The notes: a model not told the origin generated them from the letters alone. 41,422 nt of DNA from CAZSLZ01 sp964607865 (GCA_964607865.1 CAZSLZ010000008.1:1-41422), one strand, 5' to 3'. Counted from the first letter of the stretch, positions 24,413-33,497 are shown. Numbers and translations: made by a program.

Positions 24413-24787
24413 TTACTGGGCTGACATTTCCATATCGGGTTCGGTAACATATACTATTTCTCCGTCTTTCCATAACTTTTCAAGGTTATAGAACTCACGC
24501 AGGTTTTCCAGAAAAACATGTACCACAACAGAACCGTAATCCAATAGAATCCACCCACCATCGTCCTTGCCCTGATATTTTCTTTCATTCATTCCTTCGT
24601 CTTTCAAGGCTTGGGCAATGTGTTCAGCTATTGCCTTGTTATGGGTTCGTGATGACCCGGTAACAATTACGAAATAGTCGCATATTATAGTTTTCTCATC
24701 CATTTTTATCAGGGTTACATCCTGGCCCTTCTTTTCTAAAGCATATTCCACAATTTTTTCTGCCAGTTTTCTTGAATCTGATTCCAT
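24413..24787 (-). CDS. rsfS: Ribosomal silencing factor RsfS
   Basis: RsfS binds ribosomal protein uL14 on the 50S subunit and blocks joining of the subunits under low nutrients. The 124-residue product has the family core: CDYFVIVTGSSRTHNKAIAE, GWILLDYGSVVVHVFLENLR and FYNLEKLW. AGGAGG precedes the ATG. It follows nadD on the same strand, as in many bacteria, but a 123-base gap with its own promoter-like boxes separates them. Confidence 0.96.
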   Translation of the reverse strand: MESDSRKLAEKIVEYALEKKGQDVTLIKMDEKTIICDYFVIVTGSSRTHNKAIAEHIAQALKDEGMNERKYQGKDDGGWILLDYGSVVVHVFLENLREFYNLEKLWKDGEIVYVTEPDMEMSAQ

Positions 24788-24885
24788 TAATCTACCTCCT
24801 GGTATTTGGCTTTATTTAACATATATTTATATTCATTGGTTTCCATATTAATAATAAAAAAATTTAGTTGGCCACACTAAATAAA

Positions 24886-24913
24886 ATTATAGTCATTTTA
24901 TAAGAATTGTCTA
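24886..24913 (-). promoter_or_regulatory. Possible promoter for rsfS-htrA
   Basis: On the minus strand, TAGACA and TATAAT are spaced by 16 bases in the gap after nadD. The -35 box overlaps the nadD stop. Confidence 0.4.
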
Positions 24914-25528
24914 TATATATAGATGTTTTTTCTTGATAAAAGTTTCAACCTCAGCGGGTACCATATATTTTATTGTCCGGCCTTCCCTGATTCTTTTTCT
25001 TATCATGGTTGAAGAAATGGCAATACCCGGAATTTTTAGTACCCTTATTTTATCCTCCCGGGTAAGATTTAATTCCTTTTTCTTATTTTCCAGATCGTTT
25101 TCGTTCAACCCGGGCCGGGTGGCGGCAATAAAGTTTTCAAGTAATCCCAGAAGTTGATCCAGCCTGGACCAATTTGCGTTCAGCAGTGAGTCAACCCCGG
25201 TTATAAAAGAAATCTCGGCGTCTTTATAAAGTTTTTTCAATTCCTTTATGGTTTCCAGGGTGTAAGACAAGCCCGGCCGATCCAGCTCGATGCGGGAAGC
25301 AAAGAAATGAGGGTTATTGGAAATTGCCAGGTAAGTCATTATGTAACGCAACTCGGGATCTAAAATATATGTCCTGTAATCTGCCCCCTGCTTATGGGGA
25401 GGCTTGCTGTTGGGAATGAACAATATCTTATCAAGGCCAAAGCGCTCCCAGGCCTCCTGGGCAACAATCAAGTGGCCTATATGAACAGGGTTAAAAGTCC
25501 CTCCCATTATACCTATTTTCTGTTTCAA
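24911..25528 (-). CDS. nadD: Nicotinate-nucleotide adenylyltransferase
   Basis: NadD joins nicotinate mononucleotide to AMP, a step of NAD synthesis in the cytoplasm. The 205-residue enzyme has GIMGGTFNPVHIGHL with the nucleotidyltransferase GGxFxPxHxGH motif, the middle FIPNSKPPHK and the late ISSTMIRKRI (the ISSTxIR motif). The start is TTG at 25528, with AAGGAGGTG at good spacing; the next ATG would remove the conserved loop. It begins 11 bases after the S51-like gene. Confidence 0.96.
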   Translation of the reverse strand: MKQKIGIMGGTFNPVHIGHLIVAQEAWERFGLDKILFIPNSKPPHKQGADYRTYILDPELRYIMTYLAISNNPHFFASRIELDRPGLSYTLETIKELKKLYKDAEISFITGVDSLLNANWSRLDQLLGLLENFIAATRPGLNENDLENKKKELNLTREDKIRVLKIPGIAISSTMIRKRIREGRTIKYMVPAEVETFIKKKHLYI

Positions 25529-25539
25529 AATTCACCTCC

Positions 25540-26781
25540 TTAAGTGGAAGACCACTCCAGAGATTTATTAAACAACTCGGGATGGTGGCTCTCATAAATT
25601 TTAGAACCGGGTATTTCCAGTTCATCGCCGAATTCTTTAACAATCAGCTTGCCGCTTTTATCAAAAACATAGACACCCTCTTCTTTTCCTACAGAAACAT
25701 AACGCTCATAAATTTGTTCGTTTTCGTCGGCATAGGTTTCCAATTTCAAGAATGATAATTGATCTAACCCCACAGCTATTGAAGACTCAAAACGATGAGC
25801 CAGATAAGACAGTGTATCGGGATCCCTGGTTTTTATGCGATCCAGGCAGTGGGGAAAAAGAGTTAGCTTGGTAATCAAACCAAAACCATGGTCGAAAAAT
25901 TCAAAATCCCGGTGAACCTCGGGGTGTTCCAGATCTACCCAGCCATATAGGATTATCTTGTCCGATAATACATCGGAACCCGCAGATACGGTAAAAAAGT
26001 TGGTCCCATCAGCCAGGGCCTTTCTGAAGGTATCTTTCAGTTTATAAAAATTCAGCCGGTTCATTAATACAGCTACGTTCCCCCCGAAAATAAATATGGA
26101 ATTGGCGGAAAGTATGCGTTTTTCCAGTATTTCTTTTTGTGTCTTGTAGGTGGGGTTTTCCATAACTTTTGATTTGGTAAAGAAATAGTTGTCAATCTCC
26201 CGGCTGACCAGCGCCATTTCGTTATCCATATCTCTGATATGCTTCAATGTATATTGAATATCCCGGCAGTAGTAATGAAAGCGATGCTGTTTTACATTCT
26301 TGTCAACCAGGGTTCTGGTTTCTTCTTTAACGTCATAAGCCATAATTTCGGCAAAGGAAGTGCCGGGAAATTCTTTTCTTATCTGCCGGACCTGGCTTTT
26401 TAAAAGGCCTACCAGGCTGTGGTTTTTCTTTCGATAAAACTCTTTAACTGCAATAATGTTTTCCTGTTTTTCATGATAAAATTTATAAAGCCTGGGTTCC
26501 TTCTTCTTGAATTCGTTAAACATATGATATATGGAAAGATTTTGTATGTTCACATCATATCCATCTTTGTAGAGCGATTTTATCCCAATATCCCTGATGG
26601 CTTCTTTTACATGCTCTTCCCTGTGTTCATCCCGCCTCCAGGCGGCGGTAATTAGCAGAACCTTCTTATCTTCTCTTACTTTTGGGTCCTTATGAATTGA
26701 AGAAAGCAGTTTTTCTTTAAACTTATATATATAATCAACTTCAAACTCGATATTTCCGTTTAATATTATGGAACCTTTCAT
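25540..26781 (-). CDS. Peptidase S51-like protein with large N-terminal domain
   Basis: Residues about 225-370 resemble peptidase S51 (dipeptidase E/cyanophycinase), clan PC: SIFIFGGNVAVLMNRLN, then NFFTVSAGSDVLSD with a possible Ser nucleophile at about 266, then LFPHCLDRI with a possible His at about 311, then SIAVGLDQLSF. The pattern matches GxSAG, pHxxxR and GIDE-type blocks of that family. The preceding 220 residues include AAWRRDEHREEHV, perhaps the first strand of the same fold, and a long helical insertion rich in charged residues. Ordinary S51 enzymes have about 230-270 residues. The ATG at 26781 with AGGTGA is chosen over a GTG at 26793. It heads the nadD-rsfS-htrA block; the substrate is unknown. 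Confidence 0.68.
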   Translation of the reverse strand: MKGSIILNGNIEFEVDYIYKFKEKLLSSIHKDPKVREDKKVLLITAAWRRDEHREEHVKEAIRDIGIKSLYKDGYDVNIQNLSIYHMFNEFKKKEPRLYKFYHEKQENIIAVKEFYRKKNHSLVGLLKSQVRQIRKEFPGTSFAEIMAYDVKEETRTLVDKNVKQHRFHYYCRDIQYTLKHIRDMDNEMALVSREIDNYFFTKSKVMENPTYKTQKEILEKRILSANSIFIFGGNVAVLMNRLNFYKLKDTFRKALADGTNFFTVSAGSDVLSDKIILYGWVDLEHPEVHRDFEFFDHGFGLITKLTLFPHCLDRIKTRDPDTLSYLAHRFESSIAVGLDQLSFLKLETYADENEQIYERYVSVGKEEGVYVFDKSGKLIVKEFGDELEIPGSKIYESHHPELFNKSLEWSST

Positions 26782-26957
26782 TGATAAAATCACCTGCTAT
26801 ATCTGTTATTTAATAATTTTATTATTTCAAGCCATTTTTTTTCAATATAATTACGTTGTCTCCCTGCTATTTCAAATAAATAAAAAAACTGCAGCTTTGC
26901 CCTTGATTTTTAATAACATTGCAGTGAATTAATACTAAATAATTCAAGGTGAAAAAA

Positions 26958-27458
26958 ATGAAGAATAAATCTGTTATTTTCCTGTTAATTTTGTATTACC
27001 TGTTGATTTCTGCAGGCTGTTCCTCCAGAACCACACAGAACAACCTCAACATTAAGGTGATTAATACCGAACAAACCGAGAGTATGCCTATTACAGTTAC
27101 CATAAAAGTAGATAACGAAATTGTGGCAAAAAACCAGAAGATTGAACCCGGAGCAAATTTTCAAATTACCAGAAAACTTCCATTGGGTTTTCATAAGATT
27201 TATATTGAAGAAGAAGCGACCCGGGCCAGCGTATCATCACCGGTGACAACCCACCAGGAGTTCTGGTATGAAGCCGGTTTTCACAGAAAGGGCAAAGGCA
27301 TAGGATATTTTGAAACCAAAATGATGGATAAACTCTACAAGGAAGAAATAGAAAATAATGATAATAAGGAAGCTGACTGGAAAAACAACGAAGAGTTTGA
27401 AAATCGCCTCGACAAACAACTTGATAATCTGAACACTGAAAATAAAAAGAAGAAATAA
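26958..27458 (+). CDS. Small lipoprotein of unknown function
   Basis: The product has a lipoprotein signal (MKNKSVIFLLILYYLLISAG then Cys) and a mature part of about 145 residues. Residues about 35-95 form a beta-rich segment (MPITVTIKVDNEIVAKNQKI, then LPLGFHKIYIEEEAT), like a PEGA- or transthyretin-like domain. The C-terminal third is very rich in Lys, Asn and Glu and probably disordered. AAGGTG precedes the ATG at 26958; a GTG at 26949 is less likely. The next lipoprotein follows 68 bases later with its own TATAAT box at 27482. Confidence 0.72.
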   Translation: MKNKSVIFLLILYYLLISAGCSSRTTQNNLNIKVINTEQTESMPITVTIKVDNEIVAKNQKIEPGANFQITRKLPLGFHKIYIEEEATRASVSSPVTTHQEFWYEAGFHRKGKGIGYFETKMMDKLYKEEIENNDNKEADWKNNEEFENRLDKQLDNLNTENKKKK

Positions 27459-27526
27459 TTTTTTATTACCTACCATTATGTTATAATGTATTTAATCTCA
27501 TCAAACTATCCAGTGGGGTGCCAGTT

Positions 27527-28060
27527 ATGAAAAGAATATTCCAATTTATACCAGTAATTATATTTCTTTTATTTACAGGTTGCCGGGGAAAAGTGGTTGC
27601 GGACATGACTTTCTGGGTAACCGGCGCCGGGAATGCCATAATAACAATGGAAAATTTCAGGGGCGCCAAAGACCGGATAGAAAGCCAACTCACCAGCGAT
27701 GGCTTCAGGGTGAAAGAAGTTTACTATGATGAAAACAACACCATAGTTAAACTCGAATGGAATAATTTCAATAAGGTTCGACAATTCCAGAAAATGACAC
27801 TCAATTCTGATTTTTCGCTGACCCTTGATTGCGGTAATGTTGATGAACTTAGTAGTTTTGACGGGGAAGTCTTTGTTACAGTCCCCGGTAAAATTATCAG
27901 TGAAGAAGGAATAAAACTGGAGCCCAACAGAGTAAAATTCAACTCGGGACAAGTAACCGTAACTTATTGGCCCACTGTTTTCTATTATATTACCCTGGCT
28001 TTTATTCTTGGCCTGGGCGGTTTCGTTTACTGGTTTTTCAAAAAAAGAAACCGGGGTTAA
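27527..28060 (+). CDS. LppM-like lipoprotein with C-terminal membrane helix
   Basis: Residues 1-19 form a lipoprotein signal ending in LLFTGC. The mature domain resembles the LppM domain first named in mycobacteria: an opening VADMTFWVTGAGNAIITM, a helix GAKDRIESQLTSDGF and paired strands up to about residue 145. A C-terminal membrane helix (TVFYYITLAFILGLGGFVYW) is followed by basic KKRNRG, so the domain lies outside the membrane and is held at both ends. The start ATG at 27527 is preceded by GGGGTG; GTG at 27518 is weaker. The function of this domain is unclear. Confidence 0.7.
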   Translation: MKRIFQFIPVIIFLLFTGCRGKVVADMTFWVTGAGNAIITMENFRGAKDRIESQLTSDGFRVKEVYYDENNTIVKLEWNNFNKVRQFQKMTLNSDFSLTLDCGNVDELSSFDGEVFVTVPGKIISEEGIKLEPNRVKFNSGQVTVTYWPTVFYYITLAFILGLGGFVYWFFKKRNRG

Positions 28061-28115
28061 GTTGTTACAAAATATTAATCTTCTTAATCTCAACCTGCAG
28101 GGGTTTTCCATACCC

Positions 28116-28314
28116 ACTTACATGGGTGGTACAGATCGCCACGTCGCTAGTCGCGATGACAGTTTTTGAGAGTTGGCTCCCAACCCAGATACCTTGCGTT
28201 CGTGAGCGCCTGGATCTTTTTCATTTTTCATCCAACTGTATTGCGAACAATATGTTCACCAATTCCAAATGGGGAGAGAGCGCCACGCATGCTGGGGATG
28301 CCCGTGATGACGAA
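28116..28314 (+). repeat. Composite intergenic repeat, copy 3
   Basis: 28116-28160 holds GGTACAGATCGCCACG followed by TCGCGATGACAG. 28243-28314 holds CGAACAATATGTTC, ATTCCAAATGGGGAGAG, CGCCACGCAT and CCCGTGATGACGAA. The second part is close to 41205-41281. No gene is visible from 28061 to 28423; this repeat and a hairpin explain most of it. Confidence 0.75.
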
Positions 28315-28340
28315 ATTAGAATTTTTCAACTTGTAAACAA

Positions 28341-28368
28341 AGGGGCTGCCCTTTTGGGACAGCTCCTG
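28341..28368 (-). terminator. Terminator of ackA, GGGGCTGTCC family
   Basis: On the minus strand: AGGAGCTGTCCC, AAAA, GGGCAGCCCC, TTTGTTT. It follows the ackA stop by about 55 bases. Confidence 0.7.
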
Positions 28369-28423
28369 TAAAATCCTGTTCTGTTTTAATTTGATCTTAT
28401 TTTTGGGGAAGTCAGTATTCAGG

Positions 28424-29635
28424 TTAAGCTGGGGTTTTTGCAACTTCTATTATTTCCCTGGTTTCCCTGGCAATCATCAATTCCTCGTTGGTGGGGATAA
28501 TCCAGACTCTTACTCTGGAATCATCGGTACTGATTTTTCTTTCAGACTTTTTGCCGGCATTGGCTTTCTTGTCAAGTTTTACCCCCATGAATTCCAGGCC
28601 TTCCAGCGACTTTTCCCTGACACCATTGTCATTCTCACCGATTCCGGCAGTAAAGATAATATCAGTTACCCCGCCCATGGCTGCTGCATAGGCGCCGAGG
28701 TACTTTTTAATTCTATAACAATACACATCCAGTGCTAACTGGGCGCGTTTATTGTTTTTTTCCGCTGCTTCCCATAGATCTCTGAAATCATTGGAAATAC
28801 CCGAAATGCCTTTCATTCCACTCTGTTTATTCATAAGTCTGTCCACCTGTTTGGTGTCCATGTTTTCCTTATCCATTATGAAGGTTACCACCGCCGGGTC
28901 CATATCGCCGCAACGGGTCCCCATTACCAGCCCTTCCAGAGGAGTCAGGCCCATGGAAGTATCCACAGATTTACCATCCTTGACAGCAGCTATGCTTGAA
29001 CCGTTTCCCAGGTGGCAGGTGATGATTTTCAAACCTTCGGGCCCCTGATTTAAAATATCCATCAATTTTTTGCTTACATACTTATGTGAGGTGCCATGAA
29101 AACCGTATCGACGAATACGATGCTTCTCATACATTTCATATGGAAGTCCGTATATGAATGCGTGGGGGTCCATGGTCTGATGGAAAGCTGTGTCAAAAAC
29201 ACCTACCTGGGGGACCTGGGGGAGCAGTGACTGGGCAGCAGAGATACCCATGAGGTTTGGTGGGTTATGTAACGGAGCCAGGGGAATGCACTCCTCCATT
29301 TTTTTAATAACCTCTTTGTTAATTTGAACAGTGGTGGCAAAGGTTTCCGCGCCATGAACCACACGGTGGCCCACTCCCTTGATTTCATTTATGTCTTTTA
29401 AAAGATTGTTTTCAGGATCAAGCAGGTCATCTATTACTACCTGGAAGGCCGCTTTATGATCCGGAGCTTTGACTATTCTTTTTTCTTTTTTACCGTTAAA
29501 TTCGTTGGAAAACACAGGCTGAGATTCACCAATTCTTTCTACCAGCCCCTTGGCTACCAGTGAAAGATCATCGAAGTTGAAAAGCTGAAATTTAAGGGAA
29601 GAACTGCCGGTGTTTATAACCAGAATTCTATTCAT
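28424..29635 (-). CDS. ackA: Acetate kinase
   Basis: Makes ATP and acetate from acetyl phosphate, or runs in reverse; a hallmark of fermentative metabolism. The 403-residue length is normal. Family blocks are VINTGSSSLKFQLF at the start, GVGHRVVHGAETF, RRYGFHGTSHKYVSKKL, TCHLGNGSSIAAVKDGKS and MGTRCGDMDPAVV, and GIGENDNGVREK near the C-terminus. GAAGG precedes the ATG. No phosphotransacetylase gene is adjacent, so that partner is elsewhere. It is a single-gene unit here, ending in a GGGGCTGTCC-family hairpin. Confidence 0.97.
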   Translation of the reverse strand: MNRILVINTGSSSLKFQLFNFDDLSLVAKGLVERIGESQPVFSNEFNGKKEKRIVKAPDHKAAFQVVIDDLLDPENNLLKDINEIKGVGHRVVHGAETFATTVQINKEVIKKMEECIPLAPLHNPPNLMGISAAQSLLPQVPQVGVFDTAFHQTMDPHAFIYGLPYEMYEKHRIRRYGFHGTSHKYVSKKLMDILNQGPEGLKIITCHLGNGSSIAAVKDGKSVDTSMGLTPLEGLVMGTRCGDMDPAVVTFIMDKENMDTKQVDRLMNKQSGMKGISGISNDFRDLWEAAEKNNKRAQLALDVYCYRIKKYLGAYAAAMGGVTDIIFTAGIGENDNGVREKSLEGLEFMGVKLDKKANAGKKSERKISTDDSRVRVWIIPTNEELMIARETREIIEVAKTPA

Positions 29636-29749
29636 GTTAAAACCTTCTTTCTATAAATAAATTAATGTTATAACTGGGGAAAACTAATGAATATTTAGTG
29701 TATTTAATACAAATTCCTGCCCCGAAAAGAAGGGGGAAATGATGTTACT

Positions 29750-30820
29750 TCAGTTTTCCTCTTTTAGTGCAGAAGGGTGAGAAAAATCCAGGTTGACGGA
29801 GGGATTTATTTTTTTTATAGCTTTCAGAGCACCGTTCAGGTTGTCAACGGGAATAACTTGCAGTCTGGTGGCAGTTTTTTTTGCTTCCTTATAATTTTCT
29901 GAAGGAACCAGAAAATAATCCATGTTTTTCGCCTCGGCAGCTTTGATCTTATGTTTTACGCCTTCTATGGGGTAAACATCTCCATCTTCATATATGACTC
30001 CGGTTCCGGCAATCTTTTTGCCTCCGGTCATGTCAACTCCAGAAATCTGCTTGATAATTTCCAGGGCGAACATAAGCCCCGCCGAGGTCCCCTGAATATT
30101 ATCCACGTTGTAATCAATTCTAAAAGGAGATTTGAACCCCTTCAATTTACTTCCTGCGGAAATCCCAATGAGCAATCTTTCTTCGACCAGGGTAAGTTTT
30201 ACATTCTTTTCCAGAATTTTGCCATTCCGGTCAATTTTCAATGTAACGCTGTTTCCGATTCTATATTTGGAAGGGCCAAGAAACAGATCTGAATTATTTT
30301 CTACTTTTCGCCTGTCAATTTCTAAAATTTTATCGCCGACTTCTAATTTATTTCGGGCATCACCCCAGGAAAAGACCTGAGTGACAATTACCGGGCTTTT
30401 TTCAAACTCTATGTTGTAACCCATGGCTCTGAGCGCAGCAATGTGGGCAAAAAGCTGGCTTTCTTCCATTTTGTTCTGTTCATTTTGTTTTCGTTTTTTT
30501 TCACTGATATAGATTTTGATATTGGTGTCGGGTATAGGGGTCAGCTCTGCCTGGGGAAGCAGAAGCCCTTTTAAGAATAAAAATAAATTGGCCCTGTAAT
30601 AACTCACAGTGGCGACGAAAAAGCGATCTCTTAATGATTCCCTGCCGGAATTACTGACATTTACCAAGGTTGAGGCGTCAGTACAATTTGCGGGAGCCTC
30701 ATACATATAAGGTGTTTGTATGGTGAACAAAGGAACGCCGATGATGATAACGGCAAGAATAATTCTTACAACCGAATTTTTTAAGTCGTTGAGCTTTTTT
30801 GGGGAAACAATTTTTGGCAT
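29750..30820 (-). CDS. PDZ/Lon-type (S16) membrane protease, YlbL-like
   Basis: A 356-residue protein with an N-terminal membrane helix (IILAVIIIGVPLFTI), a PDZ domain at about residues 140-215 (LEVGDKILEIDRRKV) and a C-terminal S16 Lon-type proteolytic domain at about 225-345. The Ser-Lys dyad is Ser246 in IQGTSAGLMFAL and Lys291 in IEGVKHKIKAAE. It lacks an ATPase domain. Relatives such as Bacillus YlbL sit in the membrane with the protease outside. It starts two bases after the hypothetical gene at 30823 and must be co-transcribed with it. Confidence 0.9.
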   Translation of the reverse strand: MPKIVSPKKLNDLKNSVVRIILAVIIIGVPLFTIQTPYMYEAPANCTDASTLVNVSNSGRESLRDRFFVATVSYYRANLFLFLKGLLLPQAELTPIPDTNIKIYISEKKRKQNEQNKMEESQLFAHIAALRAMGYNIEFEKSPVIVTQVFSWGDARNKLEVGDKILEIDRRKVENNSDLFLGPSKYRIGNSVTLKIDRNGKILEKNVKLTLVEERLLIGISAGSKLKGFKSPFRIDYNVDNIQGTSAGLMFALEIIKQISGVDMTGGKKIAGTGVIYEDGDVYPIEGVKHKIKAAEAKNMDYFLVPSENYKEAKKTATRLQVIPVDNLNGALKAIKKINPSVNLDFSHPSALKEEN

Positions 30821-30822
30821 AA

Positions 30823-31452
30823 TTAATTATTTTCATGAATCATTTTGGCAAGAATAATACCATCATAGAAGGCGGCCATCAGATAATCGATAAGAACATC
30901 GACTTTTTCTCCTGCCAGATCTACCAGTAATTGAGAGTTCGAAGCGAACAATTCCCGATAGGCTCCTTCAAAGTGTTCAATTATGCCTGTATTTTCATCC
31001 ATTTTTTTTATAAAGTCTAATTCTTTGTTGTTCAGCCTGGTAACATAAACTTTTTTAAATAGTTCCAATATGTCGATTTTGTCTATTTTAGTCAGGTCAA
31101 TGCCGTTATTTACTTTTATGAATGAGCATCCCAGAAGAAAACCATCTAAAAAGTTATTGGAAACCTGCAGGTTCATATAAAGATGCAGAACCAGAAAATT
31201 TTCCTTTTTATAATTAACCTGCTTTATTATTTGATTGAGGCTGTCGTTAATCAAATAATTGGAAATTAATAATAACGAAGAAATAATATTTTTATTGATT
31301 TCTATTTCTCCGTTACTTTTTTTTAGAAATTCATTTATAATTTTCAAAGAAGTGCGGTCGTCGGTTTGTCTGGAACTGAGAAAATGGCCTTTTCGCCGGG
31401 TTATTTCCTCCAGCTCCTCTCTGATTGCCGCTGATAATTTATCGTCTTCCAT
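30823..31452 (-). CDS. Hypothetical soluble helical protein, paired with the S16 protease
   Basis: Not recognised. A 209-residue all-helical protein with no signal peptide or membrane segment. It is acidic at the N-terminus (MEDDKLSAAIREELEEITRR). Later come helices NFLVLHLYMNLQVSNNFLDG and VDVLIDYLMAAFYDGIILAK. AAGGA places the start at 31452, three codons after an earlier ATG. It ends two bases before the PDZ/S16 protease start, so the two are coupled. It might be an adaptor or regulator of that protease, but this rests only on gene order. Confidence 0.65.
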   Translation of the reverse strand: MEDDKLSAAIREELEEITRRKGHFLSSRQTDDRTSLKIINEFLKKSNGEIEINKNIISSLLLISNYLINDSLNQIIKQVNYKKENFLVLHLYMNLQVSNNFLDGFLLGCSFIKVNNGIDLTKIDKIDILELFKKVYVTRLNNKELDFIKKMDENTGIIEHFEGAYRELFASNSQLLVDLAGEKVDVLIDYLMAAFYDGIILAKMIHENN

Positions 31453-31658
31453 TATTCTCATCCTTACATGGTATAAAAAAAAGTTATATAAAATCGAAAA
31501 AATTCCTTTATTAAGCAGGAACAGAAGAATTTATATAAAATTTTTTTACTATGTTGGTTATAGTCTTTAATTAACCAACTTTTTATTTGATTCAATAGAG
31601 AATCCTTTTCAACCGTAACACTTGTTAAATTTTTTACAATTAGTAAAGCGAGGGTATT

Positions 31659-32981
31659 ATGAAAAAGAAACGAGTCATTATCATGGGAGCCGCAGGGCGG
31701 GACTTCCACAACTTCAACACCTATTTCAGAGATAGGGAAGAATACGAGGTAGCAGCTTTTACAGCCACCCAGATTCCTGATATTCACGGAAGGCTTTACC
31801 CCCAGGAATTGTCGGGTAAGAACTATCCCAACGGAATCAAGATTTATCCCGAAGAAGATCTTACCAAGTTGATAAAAGAGTTAGACATCGATGATGTTGT
31901 TTTTTCCTACAGCGATGTTCCCCACGAATATGTCATGCATAAAGCCAGCGAAGTAATTGCTGCAGGTGCAAATTTCCGTTTACTCAGCGCCCGGGATACC
32001 CAGTTGAAATCCAAGGTGCCCGTAGTGGCGGTTTGCGCAGTAAGAACCGGTGTGGGTAAAAGCCAGACGACACGAAGAGTTTTGCAGATTATTGAAGAAA
32101 AAGGGTTGAAGCCGGTGGCAATCCGCCATCCCATGCCTTATGGGGACCTGACCAAACAAATTGCCCAGCGGTTTGAAACCCTGGAAGATTTGAAAAACCA
32201 TAACTGCACCATTGAAGAGATTGAAGAATATGAACCTCATATTGCCCACGGCAGGGTGGTATATGCAGGCATCGATTATGAAAAAATTATGCAGCAGGCT
32301 GAAAAGGAAGCTGATGTTATAGTGTGGGACGGCGGAAATAACGATTTGCCCTTCTATATTCCCGATCTGCACATAACTCTGGCTGACCCCCTGAGAGTTG
32401 GGCATGAATCCAAGTATTATCCCGGCGAATCCAATGCCCGGATGGCTGACATTCTGGTCATTAATAAGGTTGATACCGCCAAACCCGAAGACGTTGAAGA
32501 GCTGGAGAAGAATTTGAAAGTTCTCAACCCCGATGCAGTTGTAGTTAGAGCGGAATCTCCTATTTCTCTTACCAATGCAGATGAGGTCAGGGGCAAAAAG
32601 GTTCTGGTTATAGAAGACGGCCCCACCCTTACCCACGGAGATATGGCTTTTGGAGCCGGTGTTCTGGCAGCAAAGAAATTCGGCGCCAAGGAAGTAATTG
32701 ATCCTCGCCCCTACGCTGTGGGATCCATAAAGGATACTTTCGGGAAGTATCCCCATACCGGAGCCCTGCTGCCTGCAATGGGCTATTCAGAAAAACAGCT
32801 GAGTGAATTGAGAAAAACCATAGAGAGAACACCCTGTGAACTGGTCATTCTGGGGACTCCTATAGACCTTCGGAGATACATCCAGATTCCCAAGCCCGTG
32901 GTCAGAGTAACTTATGATTTGAAAGAATTAGGCCCCGAATATCTGGAAAATCATATGAGGCCAGTTTTCGATAAAATATAA
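31659..32981 (+). CDS. Cyclic-2,3-diphosphoglycerate-synthetase-like P-loop protein
   Basis: The 440-residue product has an N-terminal Rossmann-like part (KKRVIIMGAAGRDFHNFNTY), a P-loop at residues 125-135 (VCAVRTGVGKS), and a downstream ADILVINKVDTA that resembles a GTPase NKxD element. It matches the family annotated from the archaeal cyclic 2,3-diphosphoglycerate synthetase, which joins the two phosphates of 2,3-diphosphoglycerate with ATP to make a thermoprotectant. Many mesophilic bacteria have such homologues without a proven role, so function is uncertain. It stands alone between divergent and convergent genes and ends at a clear terminator. Confidence 0.85.
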   Translation: MKKKRVIIMGAAGRDFHNFNTYFRDREEYEVAAFTATQIPDIHGRLYPQELSGKNYPNGIKIYPEEDLTKLIKELDIDDVVFSYSDVPHEYVMHKASEVIAAGANFRLLSARDTQLKSKVPVVAVCAVRTGVGKSQTTRRVLQIIEEKGLKPVAIRHPMPYGDLTKQIAQRFETLEDLKNHNCTIEEIEEYEPHIAHGRVVYAGIDYEKIMQQAEKEADVIVWDGGNNDLPFYIPDLHITLADPLRVGHESKYYPGESNARMADILVINKVDTAKPEDVEELEKNLKVLNPDAVVVRAESPISLTNADEVRGKKVLVIEDGPTLTHGDMAFGAGVLAAKKFGAKEVIDPRPYAVGSIKDTFGKYPHTGALLPAMGYSEKQLSELRKTIERTPCELVILGTPIDLRRYIQIPKPVVRVTYDLKELGPEYLENHMRPVFDKI

Positions 32982-33005
32982 AACCAGTTCTACTGAAATT
33001 AAAAG

Positions 33006-33033
33006 CTGCCGGTTTTACTGGCAGTTTTTTTTT
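33006..33033 (+). terminator. Terminator of the P-loop gene
   Basis: CTGCCGGT pairs with ACTGGCAG (one G-U) around TTT, followed by nine T residues. Confidence 0.88.
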
Positions 33034-33089
33034 ATTTTCGCAAAAAATGCAACTAAAACAATATATATTTGTTGAAAGGGGTGATATCA

Positions 33090-33497
33090 ATGAAGAAATA
33101 TAAAGTGTTATTGATTTTATTATTGGCAGTATTTTTGAATATAAGCCAGATTAATGCTCAGATATATACTGATTATGAAGCTAAAAGTTTTCTGAAGAAA
33201 TTAGGTTTTACCAGGTTTTTTGAAAATGCCGGTATGATTTCTTTTGATTCGGGGGTTCTGGAAGCAAACGGGGGCATATATGTGGGAATCCCGGTATATC
33301 TTTATCACATTGCCGGTATCGAAAATGTTTTTGTTGTTGACCGGAGCATTTCTTTTTATGGGAATTCTTCGTCCTTTGTGTTAAAAGCCAATATACTGCA
33401 TTTATCTGCAGCTTATGGTGAAATTAACGGCGAGCCGATGTTAATTGCCGGTAAAAGTTTGAAAGATATTGCCAATGAGTTACTTAAGAATTTATAG
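33090..33497 (+). CDS. Small secreted protein of unknown function
   Basis: A 135-residue product with a type I signal peptide (MKKYKVLLILLLAVFLNISQ, cut near INA-QI). The mature part is beta-rich: YEAKSFLKKLGF, SGVLEANGGIYVGIPVYLYH, FVVDRSISFYGNSS. AAAGGGG and ATG at 33090 set the start; the frame is open a little further upstream. It has no neighbour on its transcript; it ends 190 bases before the WYL regulator. I see no known domain. Confidence 0.68.
   Translation: MKKYKVLLILLLAVFLNISQINAQIYTDYEAKSFLKKLGFTRFFENAGMISFDSGVLEANGGIYVGIPVYLYHIAGIENVFVVDRSISFYGNSSSFVLKANILHLSAAYGEINGEPMLIAGKSLKDIANELLKNL

Noticed and set aside
28061..28423. Possible CRISPR-like array from repeated GATGACGAA elements
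   Set aside because: Copies are not evenly spaced, differ in sequence and are spread across the window between genes; no cas gene is present.
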